Notes: a model not told the origin generated them from the sequence alone. A stretch of DNA of 7,516 bases from Saprospiraceae bacterium (GCA_007134625.1 SLKL01000257.1:1-7516); one strand, 5' to 3'; shown: positions 1 through 6,633, counted from the first letter of the stretch. Program-made: numbers and translations.

Positions 1-21
1 TGCTAATAATTTCTTAACCAT
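1..21 (-). CDS. Probable 5' end of the next operon gene, perhaps infB (translation initiation factor IF-2), cut by the window edge
   Basis: Only seven codons are visible: an ATG at 19-21 on the minus strand reading MVKKLLA before the window ends. It lies about 160 bases downstream of nusA on the same strand. The order rimP-nusA-infB is conserved across bacteria, and IF-2 proteins often begin with a short basic stretch leading into an N-terminal helical domain, so infB is the natural expectation. Seven residues cannot prove it: a lysine-leucine start would also suit a signal peptide. No Shine-Dalgarno sequence precedes the ATG, as at the other starts in this window. The call rests on gene order and is inference. 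Confidence 0.4.
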
Positions 22-53
22 CCGGTTCTTTAAATGTACTTTAATTTTAATTT

Positions 54-69
54 GATGCCTTTTGGCATC
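54..69. repeat. Small perfect stem-loop between nusA and the next gene
   Basis: GATGCC, a TTTT loop and GGCATC form a 6-bp perfect hairpin. On the minus strand it is followed by A-rich rather than T-rich sequence, so it does not look like an intrinsic terminator. It would lie in the 5' leader of the next gene, about 33 bases before its probable ATG, whether that gene is read through from nusA or from its own promoter. It may be chance or a weak RNA structure. Confidence 0.3.
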
Positions 70-134
70 TGCAGGAACTTAATCCCTTATTTTTTATCTG
101 AACTCAATGGACTGCTAATCCTTGATTCCAAGCG

Positions 135-167
135 CAAAATTAAGAAAATATCAACTTACAGACTAAA
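135..167 (-). promoter_or_regulatory. Possible promoter for the gene downstream of nusA
   Basis: On the minus strand TAATTTTG (142 down to 135) matches the Bacteroidota -7 element TAnnTTTG exactly. A weaker TTTA (167-164), one base off the -33 element TTTG, lies 21 bases upstream. It sits just past the nusA stop and would give a leader of roughly 110 bases before the ATG at 21. The unusually wide gap for this operon makes an internal promoter plausible. AT-rich sequence yields such matches by chance, so confidence is modest. Confidence 0.35.
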
Positions 168-180
168 TTATAAGGGGCTT

Positions 181-1425
181 CTATTCATCCGCCTCAAACT
201 CTGCAACTAATATTTTCAGTATTTCAGCTATTGTTTCTTCTTCTAAATCCGTTCTTCTAGCCAATTCATCCACACTCAATCTAAGAACACTCTTGGCAGT
301 GTCACAACCAACCTGTTTCAATTGCTCCAACACCCAGCCTTCAATTTCATCGGAGAATTCATCCAAATCGACATCGTCCTCCATTTCGTATTCCTCAGCT
401 TCACGGAATACATCTATCTCATATCCTGTTAATGCACTTGCCAGTTTAATGTTACTTCCTCCTTTTCCAATTGCAAGAGAAACCTGATCCGCTTTAAGGA
501 AAACAGCGATTTTCTTGTTGTCTTCGTCTATTTCCATGCTACTGATCTTAGCAGGCGTTAAAGCTCTTTGAATGTACAATTGGAGGTTGGTAGTGTAATT
601 GACAATGTCAATATTTTCATTTCTCAATTCCCGGACTATTCCGTGAATCCTCGACCCTTTCATACCAACACATGCACCCACAGGATCCACTCTGTCATCG
701 TAAGACTCCACAGCCACTTTTGCTCTTTCTCCCGGTATTCTAACTATTTTTCTGACCAGAATCAATCCATCCTCAATTTCAGGAACCTCCTGCTCAAGAA
801 GCTTTTCTAAAAAGCGCTCGTCTGTCCTAGAGATAATTACAAGAGGATTGTTGTTTCTCATTTCAACATCCTTAATTACTGCACGGACCACATCACCTTT
901 TCTGTAATAATCCGCTCTGATCATTTCAGATCTTGGCATTAATAACTCATTGCCGGTAGCATCATCTAGTATTAGTAATTGTTTTTTGAGTATCTGATTG
1001 ACTTCCCCAACTACGATCTCGCCTATTCTGTCTTTGTACTTTGCAAAAATTTCGTCTTTTTCCAACTCCATGATACGTGAAATCAAAGTCTGACGGGCAG
1101 CCATAATGGCACGACGACCGAAATCCTCAAGGTAGATGGCCTGATAGCATTCTTCTCCCGCTTCATAGTCGCTGTCTATGAGTAGCGCCTCGCTGATCGA
1201 AATCTGAGTGTTTTCGTCGGTTACCTCACCATCGGGTACGATTGCTCTTACCCTCCACATCTCAAGATCACCCTTAGTAGGGTTAACGATAACCTCAAAG
1301 TTATCATCCGATCCATATTTCTTCTTGATCAATGTTCTGAATACATCCTCCAATACCCTCACCATTGTGGGTCTGTCAATGTTTTTATCGGTTTTAAATT
1401 CCGAAAAAGTTTCAATTAGATTCAT
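181..1425 (-). CDS. nusA: Transcription termination/antitermination factor NusA
   Basis: This 414-residue protein binds RNA polymerase and nascent RNA, controls pausing and intrinsic termination, and joins antitermination complexes in the cytoplasm. Domains appear in the NusA order. The N-terminal polymerase-binding domain (about 1-125) contains DFGRRAIMAARQ at 101-112. An S1 RNA-binding domain spans about 133-201 and ends in VIISRT. KH1 carries VDPVGACVGMKGSRI (246-260) and KH2 carries AIGKGGSNIKLAS (318-330). An acidic linker (342-360) leads to a C-terminal helical domain (about 361-410) resembling a single NusA acidic/helix-hairpin-helix repeat. The length suits Bacteroidota; E. coli NusA is longer because it has two such repeats. 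It starts 10 bases after the rimP stop, so the two are co-transcribed. No Shine-Dalgarno sequence is visible. Expression should depend on the rimP promoter and its leader hairpin. The assignment is secure. Confidence 0.98.
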   Translation of the reverse strand: MNLIETFSEFKTDKNIDRPTMVRVLEDVFRTLIKKKYGSDDNFEVIVNPTKGDLEMWRVRAIVPDGEVTDENTQISISEALLIDSDYEAGEECYQAIYLEDFGRRAIMAARQTLISRIMELEKDEIFAKYKDRIGEIVVGEVNQILKKQLLILDDATGNELLMPRSEMIRADYYRKGDVVRAVIKDVEMRNNNPLVIISRTDERFLEKLLEQEVPEIEDGLILVRKIVRIPGERAKVAVESYDDRVDPVGACVGMKGSRIHGIVRELRNENIDIVNYTTNLQLYIQRALTPAKISSMEIDEDNKKIAVFLKADQVSLAIGKGGSNIKLASALTGYEIDVFREAEEYEMEDDVDLDEFSDEIEGWVLEQLKQVGCDTAKSVLRLSVDELARRTDLEEETIAEILKILVAEFEADE

Positions 1426-1435
1426 TATCAGTTAA

Positions 1436-1912
1436 TTAAAATGAGACCAGGACTTTTGCACTCCTGATTGATTCAAAATTGATTTCCTTTATTTCTTTCG
1501 CTGCCTTATTGGCTTTTTTCTTGTTTTTACCGGATTCTTTTTTCTCAAAAATCAGATTTTTATCCTCTATTTCCTTCAGCACAGCAGTAAACGTTTCCTC
1601 CTGTGTTTCTACCTCAAAAAGCCTTCCCTTGTGCTTTGGATATTGTTCCAGAAACTTAAGAGGACGGTCAACTCCGGGGGAGGAAACTTCCAGCAGGTAG
1701 TTTTTATCCATCAATGAACCTGCTTCAATCTTTTCCTCCAGGAATCGGCTCAGCTTCTTACATTCTCCAAAACTTACACCTTCCTTAGAATCAATAAAAA
1801 CCTTAAGCGCCTTTGTTCCTTTTAATTCAATGTCAACAAGGAGACAATGGGACAGATTTTCTTCGCTAAATTTTTCGGCTACAAGTTGTCGGACTTCCTG
1901 CTCTGTAATCAT
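1436..1912 (-). CDS. rimP: Ribosome maturation factor RimP
   Basis: RimP (158 residues) helps mature the 30S ribosomal subunit. Family hallmarks are the N-terminal alpha/beta domain with the conserved YLLEVSSPGVDRPL stretch (72-85), followed by an SH3-like C-terminal domain (about 88-158). A lysine-rich segment (about 124-143, KKESGKNKKKANKAAKEIKE) is inserted in the C-terminal domain before the last strands. The start MITEQEV at 1912 is preferred. An in-frame ATG 27 codons upstream (1993) lies inside the promoter -33 box and would add sequence unlike RimP (FRREPVFPFF) encoded by the leader hairpin region. It is followed 10 bases later by nusA, the usual partner. No Shine-Dalgarno sequence is seen. 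The assignment is strong from motif and gene order. Confidence 0.95.
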   Translation of the reverse strand: MITEQEVRQLVAEKFSEENLSHCLLVDIELKGTKALKVFIDSKEGVSFGECKKLSRFLEEKIEAGSLMDKNYLLEVSSPGVDRPLKFLEQYPKHKGRLFEVETQEETFTAVLKEIEDKNLIFEKKESGKNKKKANKAAKEIKEINFESIRSAKVLVSF

Positions 1913-1927
1913 TTCGGTAATATAACT

Positions 1928-1952
1928 AAAAAAAGGGAACACCGGTTCCCTT
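1928..1952 (-). terminator. Terminator-like hairpin with T-tract in the rimP-nusA leader (candidate attenuator)
   Basis: Read on the minus strand, AAGGGAAC, the loop CGGT and GTTCCCTT form a perfect 8-bp stem. GTTCCC is followed by seven T residues (1934-1928), which is the form of an intrinsic terminator. It lies between the rimP promoter (-7 box at 1964-1971) and the rimP ATG at 1912, so it acts on this operon's own transcript. No minus-strand gene precedes it that it could be ending. On the plus strand the same hairpin lacks a following T-tract. Premature termination tuned by NusA is an inference; a stabilising 5' mRNA hairpin is the main alternative. Confidence 0.6.
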
Positions 1953-1963
1953 CGAAAACGCCG

Positions 1964-1994
1964 CAAAGGTAAGGAAATTAATCCAATTGGCAAA
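1964..1994 (-). promoter_or_regulatory. Promoter of the rimP-nusA operon
   Basis: On the minus strand TTTG (1994-1991), 19 intervening bases and TACCTTTG (1971-1964) match both elements and the spacing of the Bacteroidota primary sigma factor promoter (TTTG, about 19-21 bases, TAnnTTTG). Transcription should start near 1960, giving a leader of roughly 45-50 bases that contains the hairpin at 1933-1952. This is the clearest promoter in the window. Confidence 0.75.
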
Positions 1995-2024
1995 ATTATT
2001 CAGAACGCTTAGAAAAAATAGTGT

Positions 2025-2032
2025 TATTTTTG
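2025..2032 (+). promoter_or_regulatory. Possible -7 element of the punA-uvrA promoter
   Basis: TATTTTTG matches TAnnTTTG exactly and lies about 100 bases upstream of the punA ATG, in the divergent gap with rimP. No good TTTG -33 element is found at the expected distance, so this is tentative. If used, the start sites of the two divergent operons would be about 75-80 bases apart. Confidence 0.3.
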
Positions 2033-2135
2033 AAGTTTTGACTACAATAAGTCCTGAAATCCTAAGATATGATGAAGGGTTTAGCCACTTGGAATCTGTA
2101 GGCGTAAAAATGAAATTTGAAATTAAAAATACGAT

Positions 2136-2969
2136 ATGAATTATTTTGAAAAAGTTCGGGCTGCAGCCGATAGTATCAACGAAATAACGGGTAACTATCA
2201 AGCTGAAATTGGACTAATAACCGGTACAGGGCTTGGCGATATTGCTGAGGATATTGAGGTAGATTTTTCCATCCCTTACCAAAAGATAATTGGTTTCCCC
2301 ATCTCAACTGTGCAAAGCCATAGGGGTGAATTACTGTTGGGTACTTATAATGGGGTAAAAGTGGCTGTATTGGCAGGGCGAATGCACCACTATGAAGGCT
2401 ACAGTATGAAAGAAATAACCATGCCTGTTAGGGTTTTAAAGGAATTGGGGGTGAAGAAACTGATCATTACCAACGTGAGTGGTAGTGTAAACGAAAACTT
2501 TGAAATGGGAGATGTGGTTTTTTTGCGGGATCACATTAACCTGCTGCCGGATAACCCCTTACGTGGAGCAAATGAGGAGCGATGGGGACCGAGATTTCCG
2601 GATATGAAAGATGCCTACAATCCCAAATGGAACAAAGATGGAATGCAACTCGCCGCAGAAGTTGGCCTGAAAGCACATCAGGGGGTTTATGTAGGCTTTC
2701 CCGGTCCCAATCTGGAGACTCCGGCAGAATATGTTTTTCTCAATAGAATAGGTGGTGATCTCGTAGGTATGTCCACAGTGCCTGAAGTGATAGTCGCAAA
2801 ACATATGGAACTTCCGGTCCTTGCTTTTTCACTGGTAAGCAATAAGTGCTATCCACCGGAGGCCATTCGCGAAACTTCACTGGAGGATGTATTAAAAGTT
2901 GGGAAAGAAAAACAACCTCTCTTGAGAAAACTTTGTTGTAAACTTTTTAGCTATTTAGCCGATCAATAA
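2136..2969 (+). CDS. punA: Purine nucleoside phosphorylase (trimeric PNP type)
   Basis: This 277-residue cytoplasmic enzyme of purine salvage cleaves inosine, guanosine or their deoxy forms with phosphate to give the base and (deoxy)ribose-1-phosphate. The trimeric PNP motifs occur in order: phosphate-loop GTGLG (30-34), SHRGE (61-65), GRMHHYEGY (81-89), RDHINL (131-136) with NPLRG (140-144), GPNLETPAE (190-198) with the base-contacting Glu194, GMSTVPE (211-217) and SNKC (235-238) with Asn236. Length matches the family (about 270-290). One oddity: the usual NAxGG substrate-pocket motif reads NVSGS (113-117). The ATG overlaps the stop of a small upstream frame. The stop TAA directly abuts the uvrA ATG, implying one operon. 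The family call is firm; substrate preference (Asn236 suggests 6-oxopurines) is inferred. Confidence 0.95.
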   Translation: MNYFEKVRAAADSINEITGNYQAEIGLITGTGLGDIAEDIEVDFSIPYQKIIGFPISTVQSHRGELLLGTYNGVKVAVLAGRMHHYEGYSMKEITMPVRVLKELGVKKLIITNVSGSVNENFEMGDVVFLRDHINLLPDNPLRGANEERWGPRFPDMKDAYNPKWNKDGMQLAAEVGLKAHQGVYVGFPGPNLETPAEYVFLNRIGGDLVGMSTVPEVIVAKHMELPVLAFSLVSNKCYPPEAIRETSLEDVLKVGKEKQPLLRKLCCKLFSYLADQ

Positions 2970-5774
2970 ATGAAGCAGGAAATCTCCCCACTTTCGCATA
3001 TCATCGTAAAAGGTGCCCGAGAGCATAATTTAAAGTCAATAGATGTAGCCATTCCAATGAATCGTCTGACGGTAATTACCGGCGTGAGTGGAAGTGGCAA
3101 ATCTTCACTTGCATTTGATACCATATTCGCTGAGGGGCAACGCCGCTATATGGAAACCTTTTCTGCCTATGCCCGACAGTTTATAGGTAATATGGAAAGG
3201 CCGGATGCGGAATCCATTGACGGGCTCAGTCCTGTGATATCTATTGAGCAAAAAACTACAGGCTGGAATCCGCGATCTACTGTAGGGACGGTTACAGAAG
3301 TGTATGACTTTTTACGTTTATTGTATGCGAGAATAGGGGAGGCGAGGTCTTATGTGACCGGAAAAAAAATGCAAAAATACTCTGAGGATCAGATCGTAGA
3401 ATTGCTCACTAAAAAACTGAAAGGCAAAGCGGTAAGTATTCTTGCACCTGTGGTCAGAGGCCGGAAAGGACACTATCGCGAACTGCTGGAGCAGATCAGA
3501 AAACAGGGTTATACCAAAGTGCGTATCAATGGTGAAATTACAGACCTCAAGGTTGGAATGAGGTTGGACAGATACAAAACCCACGATATAGAGATTGTTG
3601 TTGATCGCCTGAAGGTCCCTGAAGATCGGGACAATCGACTCACCTCTTCTATTCGCACTGCCATGGAAATGGGTAATCAAACCCTGTTTGTTCTTACAAA
3701 AGAAGAGGAGTTGTATCCCTTCAGCAAAGAGTTGGTGGACCCCGAAAGCGGAATTTCCTATGAGGAGCCATCTCCCAATAGTTTTTCCTTTAATTCGCCC
3801 TATGGTGCTTGTCCTGTATGTAAGGGACTTGGTGAAATGCATGTTGTGGACATGGAAAAAGTCATTCCCGATCCGGAGCTTTCAATCAATAAGGGGGGTG
3901 TCGCTCCTTTGGGAGAGTTGAGAGATACTATGAATTTCAAGGAGGTAAAAAAGCTGGCGAAGAAATACGGATTTTCCACCACTGAACCCATCAAGGGAGT
4001 TGCTGAGGAAAACCTTGCCGTGATTCTTTACGGAGAAAAAGGCAGAAAGAGCAAATCAAAGTGGGGTGATCAAATTGCTACAGGTGGAGTTTTTGGTATG
4101 TTGGAAAAGTGGCATCAGGATACTTCTTCCGAGAAAATCAGGCAATGGGCGGAGTCTTTTATGACCATCAATACCTGTACCGAATGCAATGGTCAGCGAT
4201 TGCGTAAGGAGTCACTGCATTTTTTTATTAATGAAAAAAATATTGCTAATCTGGCGTACATGGATCTGGAAGACCTCGGTGACTGGATGGAAAAACTGCC
4301 TGCTGCATTGGATGAAAAGTCCTTGAAAATAGGGGGAGAACTCATTAAAGAAATCAATGAGCGAATCAGATTTTTACGGATGGTAGGACTTGGCTATCTC
4401 GGATTGAACAGAAGGGCAAATACCCTTTCCGGAGGTGAATCACAGCGGATTCGTCTGGCGACTCAGATTGGTTCACAACTAACGGGGATTACCTATATTC
4501 TGGATGAGCCGTCTATTGGTTTGCATGCGAGTGATAATGAAAAATTGATTCAATCGCTTAAGGACTTAAGAGATATTGGGAATACCGTCATTGTAGTGGA
4601 GCACGATAAAGAATTGATGCTGGCTTCAGACCATTTGATTGACCTGGGACCTGCTGCCGGTGAAAAGGGCGGAAAAGTGATTGCCGATGGTACTCCTGAT
4701 CAGGTTATAAATTCAAAGTCGGGTCTTACGGCCCAATATCTCGCACAAAAACAATCCGCATCTCAGGATTCCCGCAAGCGGAAGGGGAACGGTAAAAAGC
4801 TGAAATTGACCGGAGCAAGCGGGAATAACTTGCAATCTGTTAACCTGAATTTACCACTGGGGACATTTATCTGTGTAACAGGAGTGTCGGGTAGCGGTAA
4901 GTCGAGTTTGATCAATGAGACCTTGTATCCCATACTGCGACAGCATTTTTATAATTCTGTGAAAAATCCATTGCCTTATACTTCCATAAAGGGTCTGGAC
5001 CACCTGGATAAAGTCATTGAAATCGATCAATCTCCTATTGGCAGGACTCCAAGGTCTAATCCCGCTACCTATACCGGGGTGTTTACTCCAATCAGGCAGT
5101 TGTACGCAGAAACCAAGGAAGCCAAAATCAGAGGCTACAAACCGGGGCGTTTTTCTTTTAACGTAAAAGGAGGCAGGTGCGAAACCTGTCAGGGAGCCGG
5201 AAAAAAGACACTGGAAATGAATTTTCTTCCCGATGTGCTGGTGGATTGCGAAACTTGCATGGGTCAGCGATACAACCGGGAAACCCTTGAGATCGTCTAT
5301 CGCAATAAAAACATATCCGAAGTGCTTGATATGACCATAGATGAAGCTTGTGAATTCTTTCAGCCGATGCCCAAAATATACCGGATTCTTCATATGATTC
5401 AACGGGTGGGATTGGGCTATATCACCCTTGGTCAACCCGCTCCAACCTTATCGGGTGGAGAAGCGCAAAGGGTCAAACTCGCGCAGGAATTGGCCAAGCG
5501 CAGTACCGGAAAAACCCTCTACATACTCGATGAACCATCCACCGGCTTGCATTACGAAGACATCAGGAACTTACTGGATATTCTCCACGAGTTAGTGGAT
5601 TTGGGCAACACCGTTCTGATCATCGAGCATCAGCAGGATATAATACTTAATGCCGATTACGTAGTGGATTTGGGACCGGGAGGCGGAAAAAATGGCGGTA
5701 ATATTATGTTTCAGGGAACCCTAACCCAATTACTCAAGAAAAAGGATAATTTGACGGCGAGGTTTTTGAAGTAG
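2970..5774 (+). CDS. uvrA: Excinuclease ABC subunit A (UvrA), DNA damage recognition ATPase
   Basis: UvrA (934 residues) dimerises, finds bulky DNA lesions and loads UvrB in nucleotide excision repair. Both ABC ATPase modules are intact. The first has Walker A GVSGSGKSS (38-46), signature LSGGE (486-490), Walker B YILDEPS (509-515) and switch His545. The second has GVSGSGKSS (638-646), LSGGE (827-831), YILDEPSTG (851-859) and His887. Zinc module 1 uses Cys281/Cys284 and Cys403/Cys406; zinc module 2 uses Cys737/Cys740 and Cys760/Cys763. The family motif around NPRSTVGTVTE (100-110) is present. The CPxH seen near residue 127 in proteobacterial UvrA is replaced by SYVTG, which I believe is normal for Bacteroidota. 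Length equals E. coli UvrA (940) within a few residues. The ATG follows the punA stop with no gap, so translation is probably coupled. No frameshift is seen. Confidence 0.99.
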   Translation: MKQEISPLSHIIVKGAREHNLKSIDVAIPMNRLTVITGVSGSGKSSLAFDTIFAEGQRRYMETFSAYARQFIGNMERPDAESIDGLSPVISIEQKTTGWNPRSTVGTVTEVYDFLRLLYARIGEARSYVTGKKMQKYSEDQIVELLTKKLKGKAVSILAPVVRGRKGHYRELLEQIRKQGYTKVRINGEITDLKVGMRLDRYKTHDIEIVVDRLKVPEDRDNRLTSSIRTAMEMGNQTLFVLTKEEELYPFSKELVDPESGISYEEPSPNSFSFNSPYGACPVCKGLGEMHVVDMEKVIPDPELSINKGGVAPLGELRDTMNFKEVKKLAKKYGFSTTEPIKGVAEENLAVILYGEKGRKSKSKWGDQIATGGVFGMLEKWHQDTSSEKIRQWAESFMTINTCTECNGQRLRKESLHFFINEKNIANLAYMDLEDLGDWMEKLPAALDEKSLKIGGELIKEINERIRFLRMVGLGYLGLNRRANTLSGGESQRIRLATQIGSQLTGITYILDEPSIGLHASDNEKLIQSLKDLRDIGNTVIVVEHDKELMLASDHLIDLGPAAGEKGGKVIADGTPDQVINSKSGLTAQYLAQKQSASQDSRKRKGNGKKLKLTGASGNNLQSVNLNLPLGTFICVTGVSGSGKSSLINETLYPILRQHFYNSVKNPLPYTSIKGLDHLDKVIEIDQSPIGRTPRSNPATYTGVFTPIRQLYAETKEAKIRGYKPGRFSFNVKGGRCETCQGAGKKTLEMNFLPDVLVDCETCMGQRYNRETLEIVYRNKNISEVLDMTIDEACEFFQPMPKIYRILHMIQRVGLGYITLGQPAPTLSGGEAQRVKLAQELAKRSTGKTLYILDEPSTGLHYEDIRNLLDILHELVDLGNTVLIIEHQQDIILNADYVVDLGPGGGKNGGNIMFQGTLTQLLKKKDNLTARFLK

Positions 5775-5786
5775 GTAGGGTATCGA

Positions 5787-5807
5787 TTAGATCTCCTAAC
5801 TTTTCTT
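5787..5807 (+). terminator. Weak possible terminator after uvrA
   Basis: TTAG, a 5-base loop and CTAA form a 4-bp stem followed by CTTTTCTT, 13 bases after the uvrA stop in the convergent gap. The stem is short and AT-rich, so this is a poor terminator by itself. The uvrA transcript must end somewhere near here because the next genes are convergent. Confidence 0.22.
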
Positions 5808-5813
5808 GCTTCT

Positions 5814-5834
5814 AAAAAAACCGATTAAAATTGG
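5814..5834 (-). terminator. Possible intrinsic terminator of the downstream beta-barrel gene
   Basis: On the minus strand ACCAAT, loop TTTA and ATCGGT form a six-pair stem with one A-C mismatch, followed by a tract of seven T residues (5820-5814). The stem overlaps the gene's last codons and stop, which is compact but acceptable. The mismatch weakens it, so confidence is moderate to low. Confidence 0.38.
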
Positions 5835-6457
5835 TAACCAATCCCAATCAAGATGCCACGATGATAAACACTAAAGTCATAGTCGTAATAATCATCGAAA
5901 TCTTCCTCATAATCATCAAGATCTTGAAGACCTATATTGTATCTAATATCTAAGAACCAATTATTCCAGTTTAGACCTAATCCTAAACCTATTCCAAAAT
6001 CAAATCGCCTTATTTCATCTTCCTTAAAATCTATTGATTCTGAGTAGGTTTTGCCATCATACTCCTCCCCATATTTTCCATTTATAGCATAGCCAAGATA
6101 TGGAGTGGCACTTAGATACAGTCTTGTGGATTCTCCAATATTGGCGAGGTAGTACTTTGACATTATTGCAAGGTCGATATAATTAAATCTAATCCAAAAC
6201 TTTTCATCATAATCAATTTCTTCTGCTCTGGTGCCTTTCTGAATAAAATGCAATTCACCTTGAAGGCTGAATTTTTCTGATAGTTGCATCTCATATAATG
6301 CTCCAATATTGAGTCCGATTAATGATTTGATTTCCAAATATTCATCCTCCTCGGCAAAATTTAATGTCGCTATATTGGTGCCGATTCTGAAACCCATTTG
6401 AGCATGAATTTCATTTGCAAAGCTGAAAAGAAGGATGATGATAATTAGATTTTTCAT
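5825..6457 (-). CDS. Secreted outer-membrane beta-barrel protein, copy 1
   Basis: This 210-residue protein has a Sec signal peptide (1-19, cleavage likely after Ala-Asn-Glu-Ile-His-Ala, before Gln20). The mature part alternates aromatic/hydrophobic and polar residues and ends in IGIGYQF, a C-terminal Phe typical of outer-membrane barrels. The pattern GFRIGTNIATL (22-32), FSLQGELHFIQKG (63-75), NYIDLAIMSKY (92-102), TPYLGYA (118-124), FGIGLGLGL (154-162) and WFLDIRYNIGLQDL (167-180) matches the Bacteroidota OMP_b-brl_2/PorT-like family, expected to form an 8-10 strand barrel. Function cannot be told: such proteins are mostly uncharacterised. It is about 65% identical to the neighbour at 6634-7263. 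An Asp/Glu/Tyr-rich segment (181-195) differs completely from that copy. The start is set by the signal peptide; no Shine-Dalgarno sequence is seen. It is convergent with uvrA. Confidence 0.88.
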   Translation of the reverse strand: MKNLIIIILLFSFANEIHAQMGFRIGTNIATLNFAEEDEYLEIKSLIGLNIGALYEMQLSEKFSLQGELHFIQKGTRAEEIDYDEKFWIRFNYIDLAIMSKYYLANIGESTRLYLSATPYLGYAINGKYGEEYDGKTYSESIDFKEDEIRRFDFGIGLGLGLNWNNWFLDIRYNIGLQDLDDYEEDFDDYYDYDFSVYHRGILIGIGYQF

Positions 6458-6500
6458 TATTGTTGGGTTTGATTAATGAAGTTTTATTTTCTTAATTGTG

Positions 6501-6508
6501 CTAAGGTA
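6501..6508 (-). promoter_or_regulatory. Possible -7 element for beta-barrel copy 1
   Basis: On the minus strand TACCTTAG differs by one base from TAnnTTTG (and from the rimP box TACCTTTG). It lies about 45 bases before the ATG, a distance similar to the rimP promoter. No good TTTG is seen 19-21 bases upstream. If real, copy 1 can be transcribed independently of copy 2. Confidence 0.35.
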
Positions 6509-6509
6509 G

Positions 6510-6523
6510 TTCAATTTGTTGAA
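6510..6523. repeat. Short inverted repeat beside the candidate promoter of barrel copy 1
   Basis: TTCAA, TTTG and TTGAA form a perfect 5-bp inverted repeat immediately upstream of the candidate -7 box at 6501-6508, in the spacer of that promoter. The position would suit an operator, but a 5-bp arm in AT-rich DNA may be chance. Confidence 0.25.
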
Positions 6524-6633
6524 TTATTTATAAAAAATAAAAGGATATTTGATCTTCATAATATAGTCCTAAATGATTGGGGAAAAAGATTAGTCAGGGT
6601 TTAAGTTCACAGATTTTCAAGGTATGGAATTAG

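Noticed and set aside
568..810. Plus-strand 80-codon open frame inside nusA
   Set aside because: It lies opposite the S1/KH1 coding region of a conserved gene and has no signal, motif or start context.
1913..1993. A 27-codon N-terminal extension of RimP from an upstream ATG
   Set aside because: The ATG lies in the promoter -33 box, the extension is encoded by the leader hairpin, and RimP homologues begin near MITEQEV.
2037..2070. Alternative punA promoter with TTTG at 2037-2040 and TAAGATAT at 2063-2070
   Set aside because: The -7 part matches TAnnTTTG poorly and the spacing of 22 is long; the TATTTTTG at 2025 is the better candidate.
1926..2201. Minus-strand 91-codon open frame between rimP and punA
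   Set aside because: It overlaps the 5' end of punA and the rimP promoter, and its protein has no recognisable family pattern; it is the antisense of an AT-rich gap.
3318..3842. Minus-strand 174-codon open frame inside uvrA
   Set aside because: It is fully antisense to an intact, motif-complete uvrA and has no domain features of its own.
4851..5435. Minus-strand 194-codon open frame inside uvrA
   Set aside because: It is antisense to the second ATPase and zinc module of UvrA; the open frame follows from the codon use of the opposite strand.
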